Shown: positions 1 to 5,839, numbered from the stretch's first letter. The stretch: 5,950 nt of DNA from DASXZH01 sp036502005 (GCA_036502005.1 DASXZH010000073.1:1-5950); one strand, 5' to 3'. Program-made: numbers and translations. Notes: generated by a model from the letters alone, not told the origin.

Positions 1-285
1 CTTGCCAGGACAGTTGCTAACAAAAATGCCTCTATTGCTGGCCGCCGCGACATCGATGGTGTTGTAGCCGGCCCCCGCGCGAACGATAAGAGCCAGATTC
101 TTTGCTTCCACCATCGGCGCGGTCACTTTGGTTGAACGGACAACTAGAACCTCGGCTGCCGTATCCACCAGAGCCTTTTGCAAACTTTCATCTTTTAGAT
201 CCGGCTCGGACACCACTTCCACACCGAGGGCCGCCAATCCATCCAATCCACTCTTCTCAAACTTATCCGCTACAAGAACCTTCAT
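1..285 (-). CDS. serA: D-3-phosphoglycerate dehydrogenase, N-terminal part (cut by window edge)
   Basis: This is the start of a D-isomer 2-hydroxyacid dehydrogenase, most likely SerA. SerA oxidises 3-phosphoglycerate to 3-phosphohydroxypyruvate with NAD+, the first step of serine synthesis in the cytoplasm. The ATG complement is at 283-285 and 95 codons run without a stop to base 1. The protein begins MKVLVADKFEKSGLDGL. Family features visible are a VVRSTKVT stretch (residues 48-55), the substrate-loop motif RAGAGYNTID (69-78) and SNRGIFVSNCPGK (83-95), which leads into the NAD-binding Rossmann domain. That domain, the catalytic Arg/Glu/His and any ACT domain lie outside the window. An AGGGG stretch sits only two bases before the ATG, and no in-frame start lies just upstream. 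The gene is divergent from the DUF2207 gene across 121 bases. Glyoxylate or hydroxypyruvate reductase relatives share these motifs, but the N-terminus reads best as SerA. Confidence 0.85.
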   Translation of the reverse strand, partial: MKVLVADKFEKSGLDGLAALGVEVVSEPDLKDESLQKALVDTAAEVLVVRSTKVTAPMVEAKNLALIVRAGAGYNTIDVAAASNRGIFVSNCPGK

Positions 286-406
286 TGCCCCTAGTTTACA
301 TGCAGCAAGAATCTGAAATTTGCGTCTACGAGCCCGTTATGGTCAAACTGTTGTAGTGGTCGAGATTGCGTTTGCGTGTTTCAGCCGTATAGCTTTTAGG
401 CTCTAA

Positions 407-1960
407 ATGAGGTCAGACAGTATTACCGGAATAAAACTTGCGCGTGCGTGCCTTTTTCTAAGCGTCTTGGCGGCTGCCAGCTTGGGCTTTGGGCAGGCGT
501 TTCGAACCACATCTTTTAACGCAAAGTTAAAGGTGAACAGTGACCGGACCCTTACTGTTGACGAGACGGTGACGATCGTGCCCACCGGCAAGCCACTGAA
601 CAACCTTGTCGTTGCGGAAGCGCCCTCCGGTTCCCACACCATCCACTTTCTTGTTTCTCGCGCCAATCTTGGCAACGCTGCAACTTCGGCCGCGCAGCCG
701 GTAAAAGTTCAAGACGACCAAATCACGACGAATCTGCCCGCAACAACCGGAACAACTCCGGTCCAGTTTCACATTAACTATTCCGTGCTCGGGGCGTTTT
801 CCGAAAGATCGGGTGGGGAGCTTGGCGCTCGCTCTACGATGTCTTGGAACCTCGTGCCGCCAAGTTGGCCGAGCGCTATCGAGAGCAGTCTGCTTGAAGT
901 CGAGTATCCGGATAAATCCGTGCCGGTTTATGTTGGCGCGAACACGGTAGCTGACGGCAAAACAGCAGCCATCGAGAAGCATCAAGACACTGCGTTCTCG
1001 GGGAAGATGGACGCCTTTAATGTTTCTGAAGGCAGCAACGGCATCACCATGCAGCCTTCGTCCGGCATTCCCGCAAATGCCGGTATGCACCTGCTGATTG
1101 CTATTCCGAAAAAATATTTAAAGCCGGCGCCCGCTTCCTTAACGGTCAAGCCCCCGCCCAAGCCGGCCGCATCTAAACCCACAACCCATGATAAGGCACC
1201 GGTCGCAGCGCCGGTGGTGGCAAGTAAACCAGCAGCGCCAAAAGAAGCGAACGCGCTCCTTTTGATCCTTCCACTCTTTCCGCCGGTATTGTTCTTCTTT
1301 CTTTATCTAAAGCGGTTTGCGTTTTTACGCGGAAGAGCCTTCCCCAGTTCGGCCGTTCCAAGCGGCGTTGGTCCAGCCGAAGCAGGCTACATTCTTGAAG
1401 GTTCGCTAAAGGTGCGCCATGTGATTGGCGCTCTTTCCGCCATTGCCGATGGCGGCCAAAGCAAGCACGGTTCGGCAACCGTGAGCGCGGATTCCATCGG
1501 GCCCGTCGAAATGAGAGCGTTAGAGATCATTAAGCGGCGATCTTCGACGACCGATCCCAGCCAACTCAGAACCTTTTTGAGCGGTTCTTTGCAAGATCTG
1601 CAGTCTGTTGTTGTTCATAACCTGGACCTGCAAGACTTGCTTTACCCCTCTGAAAAGCGTAGCAAGGTCGTTCCCGCCGTAAGTTTGACGCTTGCTTTGG
1701 CGCTTGCCGGCTTCTTTGCCTATCGGCAGGACGAAATGAAGGGTTTGCTCTTTACGGGGCTGGGGGTCGTCTTATCGGCGCTCTTGGTTTACTCGCTTAG
1801 TCCTTTAACTCAAAAGGGAGCAAGGGTTTACCAAAAGGTTGCTGGCCTCGACCGGTTCTTGTCAGCACACTCAACTGAATTTAAAGCTGCGGAAGGCGCG
1901 GACTACCTGGAATATCTCCGGCCCTATGCGATCGCGTTCGGCGCAGCCAAAGAAGAGTAG
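407..1960 (+). CDS. DUF2207 (YciQ-like) predicted membrane protein
   Basis: This is a 517-residue exported and membrane-anchored protein of unknown function. Residues 1-31 form a signal peptide (basic start, then a hydrophobic run ending GFGQA). Residues 32-238 are a beta-rich extracytoplasmic domain. It has a VDETVTIVP-like strand and an MSWNLVPPSWPSAIE stretch matching the tryptophan-rich segment typical of DUF2207. A Pro/Ala/Lys linker (about 239-281) leads to transmembrane helix 1 (282-302). A cytoplasmic segment contains AGYILEG (326-332) and an LxxFL-type helical region, followed by transmembrane helices 2 (423-441) and 3 (446-464). The C-terminus carries the family's closing motif EYLRPYAIAFG (502-512) and stops almost at once, without the glycine-rich tail many relatives have. 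The start codon has only a weak AGG upstream. A poor promoter-like pair (TTGCGT at 366, TATAGC at 388) precedes it. The family match is from memory of its motifs; the molecular role is unknown. Confidence 0.8.
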   Translation: MRSDSITGIKLARACLFLSVLAAASLGFGQAFRTTSFNAKLKVNSDRTLTVDETVTIVPTGKPLNNLVVAEAPSGSHTIHFLVSRANLGNAATSAAQPVKVQDDQITTNLPATTGTTPVQFHINYSVLGAFSERSGGELGARSTMSWNLVPPSWPSAIESSLLEVEYPDKSVPVYVGANTVADGKTAAIEKHQDTAFSGKMDAFNVSEGSNGITMQPSSGIPANAGMHLLIAIPKKYLKPAPASLTVKPPPKPAASKPTTHDKAPVAAPVVASKPAAPKEANALLLILPLFPPVLFFFLYLKRFAFLRGRAFPSSAVPSGVGPAEAGYILEGSLKVRHVIGALSAIADGGQSKHGSATVSADSIGPVEMRALEIIKRRSSTTDPSQLRTFLSGSLQDLQSVVVHNLDLQDLLYPSEKRSKVVPAVSLTLALALAGFFAYRQDEMKGLLFTGLGVVLSALLVYSLSPLTQKGARVYQKVAGLDRFLSAHSTEFKAAEGADYLEYLRPYAIAFGAAKEE

Positions 1961-2032
1961 GAGCACTCGGTATCGCCAGTGCAACCGTTGGCGAGCAACG
2001 AATGTATTTCCTATAAGCTGAAACAGGTTCGA

Positions 2033-2473
2033 ATGGAAATATCTCGGCTTCAGAACCAAGGAAAGAGATTAGCACTGGCTATTTTTGGCGTCGCATGTAT
2101 TGGAGCTTCATTAAGCTGCTCAAAAAGCCCTGTCCCCTTATCCGAGCGATCCTATGACGAACGCTTGATCGGTTCCTGGGCTCCCGCTATGGGAGACCTT
2201 GGTCTGCAGTTTGACGCCAATCACACCGGTAGTTGGTTGCGAAATGGAGAAACGGGGAGCTCGTTCAACTGGTACGCGCGCGAAAATGTTTTGAGTACGG
2301 TTGAAATGAGCGAAGACGACGATCCGCCGTCGGTTGACCGCAAATATAGCTTAAACTCGGCTGAGACCGAACTAAAGATTTGGGATGACAATCCTAGTGA
2401 CCCGTTGGTCTTTAAGAAACTGCCTGCTCCCAAAGCCGCTGGCACTACGAAGCGGAAGACTTTGCACAAGTAA
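2033..2473 (+). CDS. Small putative lipoprotein with a lipocalin-like LIGSW domain
   Basis: This is a 146-residue exported protein of unknown function. I chose ATG 2033 because an AGG lies five bases upstream and the N-terminus then becomes a good signal peptide: KR at residues 11-12, then a hydrophobic run to SLSC. Cys29 is a plausible lipidation site, though SLSC is a poor lipobox, so the protein could instead be secreted or anchored by the uncut signal. A GTG at 1979 would add 18 residues and bury the signal. The mature part begins with a Ser/Pro-rich spacer, then ERLIGSW (around residues 42-48), LGLQFDANHTGSW, and alternating strands ending PLVFKKL before a basic tail. This resembles the short beta-barrel domains that begin with a G-S/T-W motif (lipocalin-like). 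It follows the DUF2207 gene by 72 bases on the same strand, so cotranscription is possible. It resembles the lipoprotein at 5438-5839 in its motif. Confidence 0.65.
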   Translation: MEISRLQNQGKRLALAIFGVACIGASLSCSKSPVPLSERSYDERLIGSWAPAMGDLGLQFDANHTGSWLRNGETGSSFNWYARENVLSTVEMSEDDDPPSVDRKYSLNSAETELKIWDDNPSDPLVFKKLPAPKAAGTTKRKTLHK

Positions 2474-2840
2474 CTGTTCATTCGATTGCGGACAAGCTCA
2501 ACCTCAGGCCTTCCCCGAAATCGTTTAGGAGAACAACTGGAGACTAAACCTGCTTGGTGCGCCGCAAAAAAACTAACCTCTCCACTCTAGAGATAGTCGC
2601 GCCTGCTACAACTTGACAGCGAAAACAAAACCTAGGAAGCCGCTTAGCCCAAACCTCACTCCACCGGGAGAGAGATCGGAAGCTTTACAATATGCACATG
2701 GTTGTCCAACCCGGACACACCGACAAAGGAGAGCGGTAAGCGAGTCAGTGAGCAAACCGGGAGAGAGGGGCAAAACAGTTAGCCACGAAGCACAATGCTA
2801 CAAATCTATCGGCTCGCATGCCCACAGGTAATATCAATTC
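2474..2840. other. Intergenic region without a convincing gene
   Basis: These 367 bases separate the small lipoprotein from the aminotransferase. I see no tRNA, rRNA, SRP RNA, RNase P or tmRNA signature. The stretch is open in one frame from a TTG at 2613 to 2831, but the encoded residues are low in hydrophobics and carry no motif, and there is no ribosome site. Contents worth noting are a 6-base inverted repeat (GTTTAG 2523-2528, CTAAAC 2544-2549), an exact TTGACA at 2613 without a matching -10 box, a TACAAT at 2686 without a -35, and the repeats listed separately. The promoter of the aminotransferase operon is presumably here but cannot be placed. Confidence 0.5.
2655..2767. repeat. Repeated 12-mer, one copy within a hairpin
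   Basis: The 12-mer ACCGGGAGAGAG occurs at 2663-2674 and again at 2756-2767, 93 bases apart. A third GGAGAG core is at 2728-2733. The first copy forms the right part of an imperfect hairpin, CTCACTCC (2655-2662) with GGAGAGAG (2667-2674) around ACCG, with one mismatch. The second copy has no left arm. This looks like remains of a dispersed intergenic hairpin repeat, but only a genome-wide count could show that. Confidence 0.4.
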
Positions 2841-3713
2841 ATGCCCAGACTAGTTTGGCTGAACGGTGAAATCTCGCCCCTCGAAACCGCTGTAACCAGC
2901 GTTGCAGACCACGCCCACCTTTATGGTGACGGCCTTTTCGAAGGCATCCGCATTTACGATCACAAGGTGTTCAAGCTCGACGAGCATCTCGACCGCCTTT
3001 ATCAAGGCATCGCCTACATGGGCTTCGAGATGAAGATCGGGAAGTCCGATCTTCGCGCCATCATCCTTGATGTCTGCAAACAGGCCGACCTGGCAGAGGG
3101 CTACATCCGGCTGAACGTCACCCGTGGCACCGGCCTCGGATTAGATCCCAAGGGAATCGATAAGAACCCGAACGTGATGGTTCTCGTTTCTTCGCTAAAC
3201 CTTTATCCGCCAGAAGTCCACGAGGTTGGCCTCAGTGTAGTCAGTTCGCCGATAAGGGTCATCCCGCCCGACGCCCTAGATCCACGCGTGAAGTGCATTG
3301 GCCGCTACGCGTCCAACATCCTTGCCAAGCAGTTCGCCAACAGACAGGGCGCCAATGAGGCGCTGATGCTGAACCACCAAGGCTACATTGCTGAAGGCAC
3401 CGGCAACAACATTTTCCTCATTAAGAACGGTGTAGTCCGCACTCCGCATCCAAGCGCCGGCATATTGCAGGGCATCACGCGCGATACAGTAATCGAGCTA
3501 GCGCGAGGCGCTGGCTATACGGTCACTGAGGAGCTGCTCACGGTAATGGACACCTACACCGCCGACGAAGCCTTCTTCACCGGGACCGCGACCGAAGTGA
3601 TTGCCATGACTTCGATCGATGGCACCAAGATCGGCTGCGGAACGCCAGGCAAGATGACTCAGCACATTATCCAGCTCTTTAAGGACAACACCCATAACGG
3701 TGTTCCTTTTTGA
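2841..3713 (+). CDS. ilvE: Class IV aminotransferase, branched-chain amino acid type
   Basis: This PLP enzyme of fold type IV probably performs the last step of leucine, isoleucine and valine synthesis, moving an amino group from glutamate to the branched 2-oxo acids. At 290 residues it is normal length for the shorter bacterial/archaeal IlvE group. Visible motifs are LNGEISPLETA (7-17), HLYGDGLFEGIRIY (26-39), the probable PLP-binding Lys151 in RVKCIGRYASN, YIAEGTGNNIF (182-192) with the conserved Glu185, GILQGITRDTV downstream, and FFTGTATEV near the C-terminus. The ATG is fixed by the usual N-terminal strand; only a weak AGG lies 13 bases upstream. The stop overlaps the next gene's TTG start, so the two are probably cotranslated. 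D-alanine aminotransferase and 4-amino-4-deoxychorismate lyase belong to the same fold; the GIRIY and GTATEV motifs favour IlvE, but substrate choice is inference. Confidence 0.85.
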   Translation: MPRLVWLNGEISPLETAVTSVADHAHLYGDGLFEGIRIYDHKVFKLDEHLDRLYQGIAYMGFEMKIGKSDLRAIILDVCKQADLAEGYIRLNVTRGTGLGLDPKGIDKNPNVMVLVSSLNLYPPEVHEVGLSVVSSPIRVIPPDALDPRVKCIGRYASNILAKQFANRQGANEALMLNHQGYIAEGTGNNIFLIKNGVVRTPHPSAGILQGITRDTVIELARGAGYTVTEELLTVMDTYTADEAFFTGTATEVIAMTSIDGTKIGCGTPGKMTQHIIQLFKDNTHNGVPF

Positions 3714-3982
3714 GCGAGAGTTGCGCCCATTGTGGGGGCGCGGCAACTCTTGTGGTTAAAGAACATGGGCTGGAGGTGTTCGTTTGTGTCACCTGCTTGG
3801 ATCGGCTCTATCCGGACATGCGGCTTGGTTCGCTTCGAAAGGAAATGATCCGTCCTCGAAAGGCCGATGGCAAATGCCCCAACTGCGGCTGGACGGCCGA
3901 GCAGTTGAATAAAACTGGCCTTTTGGGATGCCCGCTTTGTTACGAAGCGATCGACATGCCTCCCAGTCTTTTGGCGTCGTAG
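3710..3982 (+). CDS. McsA-like four-CxxC zinc protein lacking the UVR domain
   Basis: This is a 90-residue protein with four CxxC pairs: Cys5/8, Cys26/29, Cys56/59 and Cys74/77, enough for two zinc sites. The second half, CPNCGWTAEQLNKTGLLGC followed by PLCYEAI, is the recognisable McsA signature (CxxCG...F/L.KtG..GC..CY). McsA activates the protein-arginine kinase McsB in the Clp stress regulon of Firmicutes; its C-terminal UvrB/UvrC (UVR) motif is absent here, since the protein ends 13 residues after the last Cys. No mcsB, ctsR or clpC is visible nearby. The start is inferred: TTG at 3710 overlaps the aminotransferase stop as TTGA, and the first CxxC follows within five residues, leaving no room for a later start. 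Coupling to the upstream gene would explain the missing ribosome site. Its role is unknown; a redox- or zinc-sensing adaptor is possible. Confidence 0.75.
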   Translation: MSESCAHCGGAATLVVKEHGLEVFVCVTCLDRLYPDMRLGSLRKEMIRPRKADGKCPNCGWTAEQLNKTGLLGCPLCYEAIDMPPSLLAS

Positions 3983-3985
3983 CGC

Positions 3986-4044
3986 GCGAATCGACAAACC
4001 TTCGCCGGGCCACTTCGTGGCAGAGCTTCGGTTTGCCGATTCGC
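3986..4044. repeat. 59-base concentric inverted repeat after the zinc-protein gene
   Basis: The left arm GCGAATCGACAAACC (3986-4000) pairs with GGTTTGCCGATTCGC (4030-4044) in 14 of 15 positions. Inside, GCCAC (4009-4013) and GTGGC (4017-4021) pair perfectly around TTC. Both stems are centred on base 4015, with two equal 8-base unpaired stretches between them. It begins four bases after the TAG stop. No T-run follows (CCTTAAAT), so it is not a standard intrinsic terminator. It could be an mRNA 3'-end stabiliser, a Rho-linked stop, or a dispersed palindromic repeat. Confidence 0.7.
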
Positions 4045-4108
4045 CCTTAAATCCGGAACCCGAAAGGTGGTGCTACACCCACGTATGCCGCAGGCGTATC
4101 TTAAGGAC

Positions 4109-4396
4109 ATGGCATCCAAAGATCCCAAATCCGAAAAAGCCCCGGAACTGCACGGCCCCCTCAGCGACGAAATGATCAGCCCCGAAGACGTGAACGATCC
4201 GACAAACCAAATCGAACCGCCCGACGAACTCGACGCCTACGGAAACAGCCTGGAACATGAAGGTAAATGGGCTCAGGACAAGGAAAACACCCTAAGCGAC
4301 GAGGATAGCGCCGAAACCCGAGATTGGAACAACGCCCCGGTAGACCCCGCACCCGAAGGCGGTTGGATCAACAAGAAGGAAAGCGATTCGAACTAG
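4109..4396 (+). CDS. Short acidic, hydrophilic hypothetical protein
   Basis: I do not recognise this gene. From ATG 4109 it encodes 95 residues rich in Asp, Glu, Pro, Asn and Ser, with almost no hydrophobic stretch, no cysteine, no signal peptide and no membrane segment, so it is probably disordered and cytoplasmic. Phrases include PLSDEMISPEDVNDP, IEPPDELDAYGNSLE and PEGGWINKKE. The start is uncertain. ATG 4109 follows AAGGAC too closely for an ideal ribosome site. ATG 4085 (MPQAYLKDMASK) has GGTGG about 14 bases upstream, and a GTG exists at 4067; the residues before 4109 differ in character from the rest. A seven-pair hairpin with two G-U wobbles (4084-4100) lies just before 4109. The reading frame and strong compositional bias support a real gene, and it converges on nadE 104 bases away. 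Function unknown. Confidence 0.55.
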   Translation: MASKDPKSEKAPELHGPLSDEMISPEDVNDPTNQIEPPDELDAYGNSLEHEGKWAQDKENTLSDEDSAETRDWNNAPVDPAPEGGWINKKESDSN

Positions 4397-4444
4397 AGCG
4401 TTCGGCCCTAGGCTTTCGGCTTTGGGCCTCCGGGAAACGCGCTC
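4396..4444. terminator. Possible weak nested stem-loop between convergent genes
   Basis: GAGCG (4396-4400) pairs with CGCTC (4440-4444), and GGCCC (4404-4408) pairs with GGGCC (4424-4428) inside it. The site starts at the stop codon of the acidic ORF, in the 104-base gap facing nadE, where termination for both strands is expected. Neither strand has a T-run after the stem, so this is a weak candidate. Confidence 0.25.
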
Positions 4445-4469
4445 GGTAGACGGCCTATCTTTCCTAGTG

Positions 4470-4483
4470 CCGAATACCGAATA
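4470..4483. repeat. Tandem heptamer CCGAATA x2
   Basis: CCGAATA occurs twice back to back in the gap between the convergent acidic ORF and nadE. A similar 7-base periodicity, GGCTTTC then GGCTTTG, lies at 4411-4424. These look like local slippage products in non-coding DNA. Confidence 0.5.
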
Positions 4484-4500
4484 CCTAAGGCCATCCGGCC

Positions 4501-5379
4501 CTAATAATCCACCGGCCGCAGATAATATTCCCCAATAGCCGACGAAGTCAGCATAGCCACCGTTGGAAGCCTGCGCTTCCAGTGGGTCGCGTCAACCCGC
4601 TTCCATACCAACTCCACATCATCAGGATCAAAGCCCATCTCGATCAACTGCGCCTGTTTATAACCCTGGATTAAAAAGTGCAAAATCCGGTCAGCCTTAG
4701 CGTAGGTGATCCCAAAATCGCCCTCATCGGTTTGCCCCTTAATCAGATCCGCGCTGGCCGGCTTATCAATAATCCTTTCCGGCACCCCCAACTCCCGGGC
4801 AAGCTGCCAAACCTGGCTCTTGAAAAGGTCTCCAAGGGGGTTAATGGGAGGCGAATCATCGGCGTGCCAAGTGAAGTACCCAAAGAGCCTTTCCGTCTTG
4901 TTGCCAGTGCCGATGGGAAGGCCACGCAACTTGGCCGACTGATCAAAAATGATGACCATTCTTGCCCGGGCGCAGATGTTTCCAAGTCGAGCCGGCGAAA
5001 TCGAGGGCTCCGCCGAGTTCACATAGCCATCTACCATCGGCGTAATTTCTATTGTGCGAGACTCGATGCCCAAATCGTTTATGACCAAATCGGCATCGGT
5101 TAGGCTATCCAGCGACGAAACCTTGTACGGCATCCGAACGGCCGTCACATTCTGCGGGCCGAAGGCCCGCGCGCACAAATAAGCAACCACCGTAGAGTCG
5201 ACCCCGCCCGAGAGCGCTAACACAACTTTGTTAATCTTTCGGCGGCGTGTAACCTCATCGCGCAGAAACTTCGTCAGCCAATCAGCAACCAAAGGGGCGT
5301 TGATGGTGAGAAGTTCATCCGAATTCGGGTCGTTCGCCTTCGCGCGATATACGGGCAACATGTCTGATTCTAGCTGCAT
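4501..5379 (-). CDS. nadE: NH3-dependent NAD+ synthetase
   Basis: This enzyme amidates nicotinic acid adenine dinucleotide to NAD+ with ATP and ammonia, the final step of NAD synthesis, in the cytoplasm. It has 292 residues, slightly longer than usual for the single-domain form. It lacks the N-terminal nitrilase (glutaminase) domain of the larger type. Visible are the ATP-pyrophosphatase P-loop SGGVDS (57-62), LGNICARARM (132-141), GTGNKTER (157-164), GYFTWHADD (167-175), NPLGDLFKSQV (180-190), and KPASADLIKGQTDEGDFGITY (starting 206), all in family order. The segment after GYFT has Ala173 where most relatives have Gly in a YGD motif. Two starts are possible, ATG 5379 or ATG at 5361 (Met7); neither has a good ribosome site. 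It is divergent from the small lipoprotein gene, with a perfect palindrome in the shared 58-base gap that could be a regulator site. Confidence 0.93.
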   Translation of the reverse strand: MQLESDMLPVYRAKANDPNSDELLTINAPLVADWLTKFLRDEVTRRRKINKVVLALSGGVDSTVVAYLCARAFGPQNVTAVRMPYKVSSLDSLTDADLVINDLGIESRTIEITPMVDGYVNSAEPSISPARLGNICARARMVIIFDQSAKLRGLPIGTGNKTERLFGYFTWHADDSPPINPLGDLFKSQVWQLARELGVPERIIDKPASADLIKGQTDEGDFGITYAKADRILHFLIQGYKQAQLIEMGFDPDDVELVWKRVDATHWKRRLPTVAMLTSSAIGEYYLRPVDY

Positions 5380-5406
5380 AGGATTGTGCCAAACTGAATT
5401 TCCGCT

Positions 5407-5425
5407 CCCAAGATTCTATCTTGGG
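5407..5425. promoter_or_regulatory. Perfect 8-base palindrome between nadE and the lipoprotein gene
   Basis: CCCAAGAT (5407-5414), spacer TCT, and ATCTTGGG (5418-5425) form a perfect inverted repeat, ending 12 bases before the lipoprotein ATG and starting 27 bases before the nadE ATG. Its centre contains TAGAAT on the minus strand (5418-5413), a five-of-six match to a -10 box for nadE, though no -35 box is spaced correctly. It may be an operator for a dimeric repressor or a leader hairpin. I do not recognise it as a known regulator's site. Confidence 0.45.
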
Positions 5426-5437
5426 CCGTCCACCTTA

Positions 5438-5839
5438 ATGATAAAACGCATTCCGTTTCTGTTGGCGCTTCTCTGGGTCGCTGGGTGCGGGCACGCCCCA
5501 AGCTTAATCGGCTCCTGGCAATCTCAGATCAGAAACATATCCCTAAGTCTCAATTTTAACCCGGACGGCACCCTCAGCGGAAAGGGGAGCTTTAAGGAGC
5601 TATCCCTGGATTTGAAGGGCACTTACACGTTCGATGGGCATGTACTAGATTACGAAATCACCGATGCCGAACCTGAAGGAACGTCTTTCAATCCGATGCT
5701 GCTGGCCGCCGCCGCAAGCGCAAGCCGAATGAGCGACTCCGGCAATCTCGAATGGAAAAATCAAAATGAGTTTATTCTTACAAATAAGAGGGGAATCCGT
5801 GTTCCCTTCCTAAGGATAGGGGGAAATCGAGGGGCATGA
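5438..5839 (+). CDS. Small lipoprotein with a lipocalin-like LIGSW domain
   Basis: This is a 133-residue lipoprotein of unknown function. The N-terminus MIKRIPFLLALLWVAGC is a clean lipoprotein signal with lipobox VAGC, so Cys17 should be lipidated and the rest lie outside the inner membrane. The ATG at 5438 is chosen because it gives exactly this signal; an upstream reading from 5228 would run antisense across the nadE start and is unlikely. The mature domain starts PSLIGSW (21-27), then LSLNFNPDGTLSGKGSF, a YTFDGHVLDYEI strand pair, an alanine-rich stretch, and a closing FILTNKRGIRVPFLRI. The GSW opening and the F-x-PDGT turn are typical of small lipocalin-like beta-barrel domains. No strong ribosome site is visible. 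Its TGA overlaps the guanylyltransferase ATG, so the pair are probably cotranscribed, and the gene may act in envelope or polysaccharide processes; that is inference. Confidence 0.78.
   Translation: MIKRIPFLLALLWVAGCGHAPSLIGSWQSQIRNISLSLNFNPDGTLSGKGSFKELSLDLKGTYTFDGHVLDYEITDAEPEGTSFNPMLLAAAASASRMSDSGNLEWKNQNEFILTNKRGIRVPFLRIGGNRGA

Noticed and set aside
527..1090. 187-codon open frame antisense to the DUF2207 gene
   Set aside because: It is a shadow of a well-supported coding frame, with Arg/His/Cys-rich composition and no motif.
1973..1994. TCGCCA/TGGCGA hairpin after the DUF2207 stop as a terminator
   Set aside because: It has only six sure pairs and no T-run; it may be chance.
1979..2032. 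GTG 1979 as the start of the first lipoprotein
   Set aside because: It would place 18 polar residues before the signal peptide and has no ribosome site; ATG 2033 has an AGG at proper spacing.
2026..2034. GGTTCGAAT, resembling a tRNA T-loop
   Set aside because: The flanks cannot form the T stem and there is no acceptor or anticodon arm; it lies at the start of the lipoprotein gene.
2527..2592. AGGAG followed by a CTG-initiated 17-codon mini-ORF as a leader peptide
   Set aside because: It has no standard start codon and no cluster of branched-chain amino acid codons.
2613..2618. Exact TTGACA as a -35 box
   Set aside because: No acceptable -10 hexamer lies 16-18 bases downstream.
2613..2831. 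72-codon open frame from TTG in the gap before ilvE
   Set aside because: It has no ribosome site, no motif and atypical composition rich in Arg, Lys, Ser and Pro; the in-frame PGER repeats follow from a DNA repeat spaced by a multiple of three.
2817..2847. CATGCCCA direct repeat at the ilvE start (2817-2824 and 2840-2847)
   Set aside because: An eight-base repeat can arise by chance; the upstream ATG opens only an 11-codon out-of-frame reading with no ribosome site.
4084..4100. Hairpin just before the acidic ORF as a riboswitch or thermosensor
   Set aside because: Seven pairs, two of them G-U wobbles, do not sequester a recognisable ribosome site; insufficient evidence.
4678..5103. 141-codon open frame antisense to nadE
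   Set aside because: nadE is unmistakable on the other strand; this frame has no recognisable domain.
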